5,501 bases of DNA, taken from contig DASTCC010000402.1 in the NCBI GenBank assembly GCA_035711465.1, positions 1-5,501 on the forward strand, given 5' to 3'. Each line of letters opens with the position of its first letter. The stretch's first letter is position 1. Positions 1 through 4,760 of this stretch are shown in pieces. The position numbers were made by a program, and so were the translations under genes. The notes beneath the pieces were generated by a model. That model made no database searches. It saw nothing but the letters and a program-made list of their open reading frames with translations, and was not told the origin of the DNA. This DNA comes from DASTCC01 sp035711465. Lineage in GTDB: Bacteria > Acidobacteriota > Vicinamibacteria > Vicinamibacterales > SCN-69-37.

Positions 1-717
1 TGGAACCTGCTCATGGGCAGCTGGCTCTACCTGGCGATCGCCGGCGTCTGTTACAGCCGTCGGAACGACGAGGCGCTCGGACAGGCGCGCGAGGCGATCG
101 TCGAAGCGCGCCTCCACGCCCGCGAAGCGCAGCTGGCGGCGGTGAACGCGCGTCTGCAACCGCACTTCCTCTTCAACGCCTTGCACACCGTCAGCACGCT
201 CGTGCACGTCGATCCGGATCGCGCCGATCAAGCGATCGATCAGCTGGGCCAGCTGCTGCGTTACGCGCTACGCTCCGGGCACGACGAGGTGCCGCTCGCC
301 GAGGAGTGGGCGTTCTCGCGCGAGTACCTGGCGTTCGAATCGCTGCGCCTCGGCGATCGGCTCCGGCTCGACATCGGCGTCGACGACGCTGCGCTCGATC
401 GCCAGGTGCCGGCGTTCGTGCTCCAGCCGCTGATCGAGAACGCCATTCATCACGGCGTCGCCGATCGGCCCGAGGGCGGGCGGCTGCGGGTGCGGATTCG
501 CCGCGATCCCGACGACGCCGTCCGCATCGCGGTGTGGAACGACTGCCCGGACGGCGGCGTCGACGGCGCCGGCATGAGCGGGCGCGGCCTGCGCGATCTC
601 GCCGATCGCCTGACGCTCAAGTACGGTCCGAGCGCCGCGGTCAGCGCCGGTCGCAATGACGACGGTTTTCTGGTGTCGCTGGTCGTGCCCGGCGACACCC
701 CGGAGGTTCGACGATGA
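1..717 (+). CDS. LytS-like sensor histidine kinase, C-terminal fragment
   Basis: This is the C-terminal 238 codons of a membrane sensor kinase of the LytS/YpdA (His_kinase, PF06580) type; the frame is open from base 1, so the true start lies upstream. Fragment residues 1-19 are hydrophobic and look like the end of the last membrane segment. Residues about 23-52 are charged and alanine-rich and probably form a coiled-coil linker. The family's H-box follows with the motif LQPHFLFNAL, making His55 the likely phosphoacceptor. The ATPase domain shows the N-box LQPLIENAIHHG (141-152, key Asn147) and a glycine box GRGLRDLADRL (194-204). The segment between them, VWNDCPDGG, is a weak version of the usual D-N-G motif. 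The kinase should autophosphorylate and pass phosphate to the regulator encoded by the next gene, which overlaps it by 4 bp. The sensed signal cannot be read because the sensor part is missing. Confidence 0.93.
   Translation, partial: WNLLMGSWLYLAIAGVCYSRRNDEALGQAREAIVEARLHAREAQLAAVNARLQPHFLFNALHTVSTLVHVDPDRADQAIDQLGQLLRYALRSGHDEVPLAEEWAFSREYLAFESLRLGDRLRLDIGVDDAALDRQVPAFVLQPLIENAIHHGVADRPEGGRLRVRIRRDPDDAVRIAVWNDCPDGGVDGAGMSGRGLRDLADRLTLKYGPSAAVSAGRNDDGFLVSLVVPGDTPEVRR
702..706 (+). promoter_or_regulatory. Ribosome binding site of the LytTR regulator
   Basis: GGAGG lies 7 nt before the ATG at 714 and inside the last codons of the kinase gene. It supports that start and, together with the ATGA overlap, implies translational coupling of kinase and regulator. 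Confidence 0.75.
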
Positions 718-1466
718 CGGCGGCTGCGCTCGTGCTCAAGGCGGTCGTGGTGGACGACGAGCCGCTGGCGCGGCAGAAGCTGCGGCAGCTGCTCGACGGC
801 CATGACCACGTGCAGTGGATCGGCGAAGCCGCCGATGGCCTCCGCGCGGTGAGAATGATCGAAGAGCTGCGGCCGGACGTCGTGTTTCTCGACATCCGTT
901 TGCCGGGCCTGTCGGGACTCGACGTGCTGCGCCGCGTCGACCACGCGCCGGCGGTGATCTTCACGACGGCCTTCGATCAATTCGCCGTGAACGCCTTCGA
1001 GCTCGCTGCGGTGGATTATCTGCTCAAGCCCTTCGGCCGAACGCGCTTCCAGGCCGCGATCGATCGCGTGCACGCGCTGCTCAGCGCGCCGGGCCGCGCC
1101 GGCATCTTCGGCCGCCTGCGTCAAGTCAGCGAGCCGAAATATCTCGATCGGCTGTTCGTCCGCGATCGCGACGCGGTCCGCCCGCTGCGAGCGGCGCAGG
1201 TCCAGCACTTCGAAGCCAACGACGACACCGCCTATGTCTACGCCGCCGGCACGCGCTACCGGCTGAACATGTCGCTGACCGACCTCGAGGGCCGTCTGGA
1301 TCCGGCGATCTTCCTGCGCGTCCACCGCCGGTTCCTGGTCAACCTCGATCACGTGCAGTCGTTCACGCCGATCCCGGGATCGCGTTTCGAGGTCCGCTTG
1401 AAGGACGGCACGCTGCTTCCGGCGAGCCGGAAGCGATCGAAGTTCGTTAGGGCGCGAGGACTATAG
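714..1466 (+). CDS. LytTR-family response regulator
   Basis: This 250-aa protein is a cytoplasmic DNA-binding response regulator of the LytR/AlgR class. The receiver domain covers about residues 8-122, with the acidic pair Asp14-Asp15 (VVVDDEP), phosphoacceptor Asp60 (VVFLDIRLPG), Thr84/Thr85 and conserved Lys105 (YLLKPFG). A linker of about 25 residues leads to a LytTR DNA-binding domain at about 145-248, marked by FLRVHRRFLVNLDHV (200-214) and LPASRKRSKFVR (235-246), both family signatures. All key phosphorylation residues are present and the length is normal. The start is fixed by a GGAGG site 7 nt upstream, and the ATG overlaps the kinase stop as ATGA, so the kinase is its cognate partner. 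Target genes are not evident. LytTR regulators bind direct-repeat sites, and I see no convincing pair in the nearby intergenic region. The gene ends just before a repetitive tract that may end its transcript. Confidence 0.95.
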   Translation: MTAAALVLKAVVVDDEPLARQKLRQLLDGHDHVQWIGEAADGLRAVRMIEELRPDVVFLDIRLPGLSGLDVLRRVDHAPAVIFTTAFDQFAVNAFELAAVDYLLKPFGRTRFQAAIDRVHALLSAPGRAGIFGRLRQVSEPKYLDRLFVRDRDAVRPLRAAQVQHFEANDDTAYVYAAGTRYRLNMSLTDLEGRLDPAIFLRVHRRFLVNLDHVQSFTPIPGSRFEVRLKDGTLLPASRKRSKFVRARGL

Positions 1467-1473
1467 GGGTCTT

Positions 1474-1501
1474 GGGGCTTGGGCCCTGGGCCCTGGGCCT
1501 T
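1474..1501 (+). repeat. Degenerate tandem heptad repeat GGGCCYT
   Basis: Four consecutive 7-bp units read GGGGCTT, GGGCCCT, GGGCCCT and GGGCCTT. The middle two are identical and the outer two differ from them at one or two positions. The period of seven is not a multiple of three, which fits non-coding DNA. The tract lies 7 bp after the stop of the response regulator. Confidence 0.8.
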
Positions 1502-1576
1502 TGGGGCCTTGAGGCCTGCCTTCGGCCCGGGGGCGTCAGGCCCCGAGCCTGCAGCCCGCAGCCCGCAGCCCAAGCC
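1476..1576 (+). terminator. Large G/C stem-loop, possible terminator or transcript boundary
   Basis: GGCTTGGGC (1476-1484) is the exact reverse complement of GCCCAAGCC (1568-1576), giving a 9-bp outer stem around the repeats. Inside it GGGGCCT (1503-1509) pairs perfectly with AGGCCCC (1538-1544). The position just after the regulator stop suggests a role in ending or protecting that transcript. There is no downstream T-run, so it is not a classical intrinsic terminator, and the function is inferred from structure and place only. Confidence 0.4.
1551..1571 (+). repeat. Tandem heptad repeat GCAGCCC, three perfect copies
   Basis: Three exact, contiguous copies of GCAGCCC occur on the + strand. 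They are C-rich where the upstream array at 1474-1501 is G-rich, so the two arrays can pair imperfectly in RNA or in single-stranded DNA. Confidence 0.85.
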
Positions 1577-1630
1577 AGCCCCACCCGTGCCCGGATCCAC
1601 AAGAAGCGAGAAGCTGCAACACCCCAACAT

Positions 1631-1649
1631 GTAAATACGTTATATATAC
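1631..1649 (+). promoter_or_regulatory. Dyad operator candidate overlapping the PadR promoter
   Basis: Half-sites GTAAATA (1631-1637) and TATATAC (1643-1649) are reverse complements at 6 of 7 positions, separated by the 5-nt spacer CGTTA. The dyad is AT-rich inside a GC-rich window, overlaps the likely -10 element and ends 5 nt before the PadR ATG. PadR repressors are dimers that commonly bind AT-rich dyads at their own promoters, so autoregulation is the natural reading. Binding itself is inferred. Confidence 0.5.
1641..1648 (+). promoter_or_regulatory. Probable -10 element of the PadR-permease operon
   Basis: TATATATA is the only strong TATA-like stretch near a gene start here. Counting 6-8 nt downstream puts the transcription start at or within a few bases of the ATG at 1655, which would give a leaderless message. 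No good -35 hexamer is visible at the expected distance. Confidence 0.5.
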
Positions 1650-1654
1650 CGACC

Positions 1655-1987
1655 ATGCTGGCGTCGGAAGTCAGGAAGGGCTCGGCCGAAATGCTCGTCC
1701 TCGGGGCGCTCGAAGGGCGGTCGCGGCATGGCTACGAGATCGCGCGGTGGATCGAGGAGCAGTCCGGCGGGGCGATCGAGTTCAACACCGCGACGCTCTA
1801 TCCGACGCTCCACAAGCTCGAGCGCCGCGGCCTGATCGTCGGCCGCTGGGTGGAGAAGGCGGGCGAGCGGCGGCGGCGCTTCTACCGGATCACGCCGGGC
1901 GGGCGGGGCGTGCTGCGCGATCAGCGGCGATCGTGGAGCGCGTTCGTCGACGTGCTCACCCGGGTCGCGCGCATTCGGGAGGGCTAG
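1655..1987 (+). CDS. PadR-family transcriptional repressor (ADOP-associated)
   Basis: This 110-aa protein is a small winged-helix regulator of the PadR family, with a length typical of the short PadR subfamily. The N-terminal helix carries KGSAEMLVLGALE (8-20), followed by HGYEIARWIEE (25-35). The recognition helix region is TLYPTLHKLERRGLI (47-61). The wing contains RRRRFYRITPGG (72-83), and a C-terminal helix (about 84-106) probably forms the dimer contact. I start it at the ATG at 1655 because the family motif begins a few residues later and the upstream extension is low-complexity. No Shine-Dalgarno is present; the ATG directly follows an AT-rich promoter-like dyad, so translation may be leaderless. 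It ends 4 bp before a large permease, an arrangement typical of PadR genes paired with acidobacterial duplicated orphan permeases. It probably represses itself and the permease(s). The inducer is unknown. Confidence 0.93.
   Translation: MLASEVRKGSAEMLVLGALEGRSRHGYEIARWIEEQSGGAIEFNTATLYPTLHKLERRGLIVGRWVEKAGERRRRFYRITPGGRGVLRDQRRSWSAFVDVLTRVARIREG
1977..1983 (+). promoter_or_regulatory. Ribosome binding site of the first permease
   Basis: GGGAGGG lies 8 nt before the ATG at 1992 and inside the last codons of the PadR gene. It fixes the permease start and supports co-transcription with PadR. The contrast with the PadR gene, which has no such site, is notable. Confidence 0.7.
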
Positions 1988-1991
1988 GGCG

Positions 1992-4634
1992 ATGGCGAAC
2001 AGCGAGTGGAACGACCGGCTGCGGCGATGCCGCTCCGAGGCCAGGCGCGTCATGCCCGACGCCAGCGCGGAGCTGGTCGACGAGGTCGCCGCGCACCTGG
2101 CCGAACGGTGGACGCAATCGATCGCCGGAGGAAGCAGCGACACCGAGGCCGAGGCCGCGATGCGGAGCGATCTCGCGCGGTGGCAGGGGGCGAAAGGCGC
2201 GCACCGCCAGCCGGCCTGGCGGCGCGCCTGCACCGGATGGGCTGCCGAGCTGCGGCAGACGGCGCGTGGACTCGGCGTCCGACCCCTTTACACGGTGAGT
2301 ATGGCCGCCCTCACCGCACTCGGCGTCGGCGCCGTCACGGCGGCGTTCGCAGTGGCGTACGGGCTGCTCTGGCGGCCGCTGCCGTATCCGGACGGCGATC
2401 GCCTCGCGGTGTTGTGGCAGGTCGAACGCGGCGAAACGACGCAGATCAGCTATCCCGATTACGCCGACCTCACCGCCGGCGCGCTCTTCGACGGCGCAAC
2501 CGCGATCGCCAGCGGACGCGGCAGCCTTCGCGTCGGCGACCGCATCGAGCGCGTCAACGCGATCTTCATCGAGCCGCGCGGGCTCGAGCTCTTCGGCGTG
2601 TCGCCGGCGCTGGGCCGCGCGCTCGTCGCCGACGATCGCGGACGGCCGAACGTCATGATCAGCCACCGGTTGTGGACGTCGCAGTTCGGCGGCGACCCGG
2701 CGCTCGTCGGGCGGACGATCTGGCTGAGCGGCGATCTCCTCACCGTGGTCGGCGTCGTGCGCGCAGGCGTCGACGTCGAGCTGCCCGTCGGCCGAGTCTT
2801 CAAGATCGAGCAGAACGACATCTGGCAGATCTTCGATTCGACGGAGATGTCGGCGACGCGCCGCGACATCTCGACCTACGAAGCGATCGTGCGGCTGCCG
2901 AAGGGACGTTCGATCGACGCGGCGCAGGCCGATGTGGACGCCATCGGCCGGCGGCTGGCGGAAACCTACGCCGCCACCAACGCCAATCGATCGTTTCGCC
3001 TGGCGGCGCTGCACGACGAGATGGTCGCCGCCGTGGTGACGCCCTTGCGCCTGGCCGGTGTGGCCGCGGTGCTGACGCTGGCGATCGCCCTGGCGAACGC
3101 GATCGCCCTCGCGGGTATCCGTCTCTCGGATCGGCGGCGCGAACTGGCGCTGCGCGCCGCGCTCGGCGCCGGCGGCTTCCGTCTGCGCCGCCAGCTTCTC
3201 ACCGAGCACGCGCTGACCGTTGGCATCGGCGCCGCGATCGGCGTCTGGCTCGCGGCCGCGGCCGTCACCGCGCTCGCCGGATCGCGCGCCCTCGCGCTGC
3301 CGCGACCGGACGCGATCAGGATCGACGCGCCCGTCGTCCTGCTCGCCACCATCGTCGCGGCCGCAATCGTCGTGGCTCTGATGGCGCTGCCGTCGCGCGC
3401 CGGAGCAGGGCTGGTGCGGATCGGCGCCGGCGATCGCGCCACCGCCGCAGGCCGTCGATCGCGTCGCTGGCTGGTGGCTGGCGAGCTCGCGCTCGCGATG
3501 ACCATGGCGACGGCGGGCGCGCTGCTGGCGATGAGCTTTGGACGACTGATGGCCGTGGATCCAGGATTCCGCGCCAGCGGCGTCGTCAACGCACGCGTGT
3601 CGGCCTACGCCGAGCGCCACGCCGGCCTGCCCCAGGTGCGCACGTTCTTCGATCGCGTCTCGACGTCGATCGCCGCGTTGCCCGGTATTCAGGCGGTCGC
3701 AGCCGGATCGAGCCTGCCGCTGAGCGGACAGACGACGGGCACCGGCGTGCTCGCCGAGGGGCAGACGCCGTCGGCAACGCGTCAGAGCGCAGGATGGCAA
3801 TTCGTGACCCCTGGCTATTTCGCCGCGCTCGGGATGCCGCTGCGCGACGGCCGGGATTTCAGCGCCGACGACGTTGCCCGCGGCGGGCACGTCACCGTGC
3901 TCAACGAATCGCTCGCGCGGGCGCTGTTTCCGAATGGCGGCGCCGTCGGCCGACGAGTGGCCGCGGGCGATGGCGACCGCACCGGCGACTGGCACGAGGT
4001 CATCGGCGTCGTCGCCGACGTGCGGCATCTGGCGCTCGGCGCGGCGCCGCAGCCGCGGATGTACGACCTGTTCGGCGAACACTGGGGCCGCACGCTGTTC
4101 GTCGTCGCGAGGACCGGCGTCGCCAATCCCGCCGCGATGATCGAGCCGATTCGCCGCGCGACCGCAGCCGTCGATCCCGAGGCGCCGTTGTTCGAAGCGG
4201 CGACGCTCGACGAGCTCGTCCAGCGATCGGCGGCGCCGCAGCGCTTGTCGGCGACGGTGGCGATCGGGCTGGCGGCGATGGCGCTGTTCCTGGCGCTGGC
4301 TGGCGTCTATGCGGTGACCGCGGCGTCGGTCGTCGATCGCGCGCGCGAAATCGGCATCCGCGCCGCGCTTGGCGCGTCGCCTCGCGACCTTCTCCGGGGC
4401 GTATTGCGCGAGGGCTTGACGACCGCAGCGAACGGTGCGGTCGTCGGCGTTGCCGGTGCTTCGCTCGCCGGGCGCCTGGTCTCGGCGCAGATGTACGACG
4501 CGCGATCGGGCGACGCGTCAGTCGTGATCGCCGGCGCTGCGATCGCGGTGATCCTCGTCGGGATCGCCGCGACGCTGCCGTCCGCGATGCGAGCCGCCGC
4601 GGCCGATCCGCTCGCCGTGATCAAAGAGAACTGA
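1992..4634 (+). CDS. ADOP-type FtsX/MacB-like orphan permease with N-terminal prefix domain
   Basis: This 880-aa membrane protein fits the acidobacterial duplicated orphan permease family, in which two MacB-like permease halves are fused and no ATPase is encoded alongside. Residues 1-95 form a soluble, charged prefix with a helix around LVDEVAAHLAERW (28-40), as in prefix-bearing ADOPs. TM1 is about 101-125. A periplasmic MacB core-like domain (about 130-330) includes the SYPDYADL motif (153-160). TM2-TM4 (about 350-376, 404-428, 446-467) carry the FtsX loop motif RRRELALRAALGAG (381-394). TM5 (about 494-516) starts the second half, followed by a second extracytoplasmic domain (about 520-745) and TM6-TM8 (about 755-778, 806-827, 842-862). 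The matching loop REIGIRAALGASP (785-797) and the C-terminal DPLAVIKEN (872-880) are family hallmarks. It is complete and starts 4 bp after PadR. Substrate and energy source are unknown. Confidence 0.95.
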   Translation: MANSEWNDRLRRCRSEARRVMPDASAELVDEVAAHLAERWTQSIAGGSSDTEAEAAMRSDLARWQGAKGAHRQPAWRRACTGWAAELRQTARGLGVRPLYTVSMAALTALGVGAVTAAFAVAYGLLWRPLPYPDGDRLAVLWQVERGETTQISYPDYADLTAGALFDGATAIASGRGSLRVGDRIERVNAIFIEPRGLELFGVSPALGRALVADDRGRPNVMISHRLWTSQFGGDPALVGRTIWLSGDLLTVVGVVRAGVDVELPVGRVFKIEQNDIWQIFDSTEMSATRRDISTYEAIVRLPKGRSIDAAQADVDAIGRRLAETYAATNANRSFRLAALHDEMVAAVVTPLRLAGVAAVLTLAIALANAIALAGIRLSDRRRELALRAALGAGGFRLRRQLLTEHALTVGIGAAIGVWLAAAAVTALAGSRALALPRPDAIRIDAPVVLLATIVAAAIVVALMALPSRAGAGLVRIGAGDRATAAGRRSRRWLVAGELALAMTMATAGALLAMSFGRLMAVDPGFRASGVVNARVSAYAERHAGLPQVRTFFDRVSTSIAALPGIQAVAAGSSLPLSGQTTGTGVLAEGQTPSATRQSAGWQFVTPGYFAALGMPLRDGRDFSADDVARGGHVTVLNESLARALFPNGGAVGRRVAAGDGDRTGDWHEVIGVVADVRHLALGAAPQPRMYDLFGEHWGRTLFVVARTGVANPAAMIEPIRRATAAVDPEAPLFEAATLDELVQRSAAPQRLSATVAIGLAAMALFLALAGVYAVTAASVVDRAREIGIRAALGASPRDLLRGVLREGLTTAANGAVVGVAGASLAGRLVSAQMYDARSGDASVVIAGAAIAVILVGIAATLPSAMRAAAADPLAVIKEN

Positions 4635-4640
4635 CGCGCA

Positions 4641-4662
4641 CGCGCTGCGCGCGCGCAGCGCG
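4641..4662 (+). repeat. Perfect 22-bp palindrome, intercistronic hairpin
   Basis: All 22 bases are self-complementary. The likely hairpin has arms CGCGCTGCG and CGCAGCGCG around a CGCG loop. It starts 7 bases after the stop codon of the first permease. No T-run follows, so intrinsic termination is unlikely; roles in mRNA stability, partial termination or protein binding are possible. Confidence 0.85.
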
Positions 4663-4676
4663 GCCTCCGGCGCCGA

Positions 4677-4693
4677 CTGGCGACGAGCGCCAG
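4677..4693 (+). terminator. Second small hairpin, possible weak terminator or attenuator
   Basis: CTGGCG (4677-4682) pairs perfectly with CGCCAG (4688-4693) around a 5-nt loop, ACGAG. The bases that follow are only moderately pyrimidine-rich (ATCCTTGTCTCTC). With the 22-bp palindrome just upstream it could reduce expression of the second permease relative to the first. The function is inferred. Confidence 0.3.
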
Positions 4694-4750
4694 ATCCTTG
4701 TCTCTCGGTTCGGCCGTCAACGTTTCGGTCCGCCCCATCGTCCAAGCTGC

Positions 4751-4755
4751 GGAGG
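4751..4755 (+). promoter_or_regulatory. Ribosome binding site of the second permease
   Basis: GGAGG lies 5 nt before the ATG at 4761 and decides the start of the second permease. No other upstream in-frame start has a comparable site. Confidence 0.75.
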
Positions 4756-4760
4756 CAGGC

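Larger units (their letters stand above)
1467..1654 (+). other. Intergenic region between regulator and PadR gene
   Basis: This 188-bp gap holds no convincing gene. Its first two thirds are a low-complexity G/C tract with heptad repeats and inverted repeats. Its last about 30 bases are AT-rich and look like a promoter and operator for the PadR gene. A frame open from a TTG at 1472 runs into PadR, but its translation over the tract is Gly/Pro/Leu/Ala low-complexity with no ribosome binding site, so I treat it as non-coding. Confidence 0.8.
4635..4760 (+). other. Intercistronic gap between the two permeases
   Basis: This 126-bp spacer contains two inverted repeats, at 4641-4662 and 4677-4693, then about 55 bases of unremarkable sequence, then the ribosome binding site of the second permease. 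I see no convincing promoter. The gap is in frame with both permeases and has no stop codon after the TGA at 4632, but its translation is Arg/Ala-rich low-complexity and not permease-like, so it is non-coding. Confidence 0.7.

Noticed and set aside
450..1352. Minus-strand open frame of 300 codons across the kinase and regulator genes
   Set aside because: It spans the junction of two well-supported + strand genes and its product has no recognisable domain. It is a composition shadow.
1472..1654. N-terminal extension of PadR from a TTG start at 1472
   Set aside because: The 61 extra residues are low-complexity, encoded by the heptad-repeat tract, and there is no ribosome binding site. The PadR domain begins just after the ATG at 1655.
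1467..1654. Possible CRISPR array or small RNA in the repetitive intergenic tract
   Set aside because: The units are 7 bp, contiguous and without unique spacers, which rules out CRISPR. No promoter or T-run terminator supports a distinct small RNA gene.
1447..1656. Small minus-strand open frame across the intergenic region
   Set aside because: It covers the repeat tract and promoter region and gives low-complexity Pro/Gly/Ala-rich protein with no ribosome binding site or recognisable domain.
1956..4082. Minus-strand open frame of 708 codons antisense to the first permease
   Set aside because: Its protein is rich in Arg, Asp, His, Gly and Gln with no recognisable domain, as expected for the antisense frame of GC-rich coding DNA. 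The + strand frame has clear membrane segments and family motifs along its whole length.
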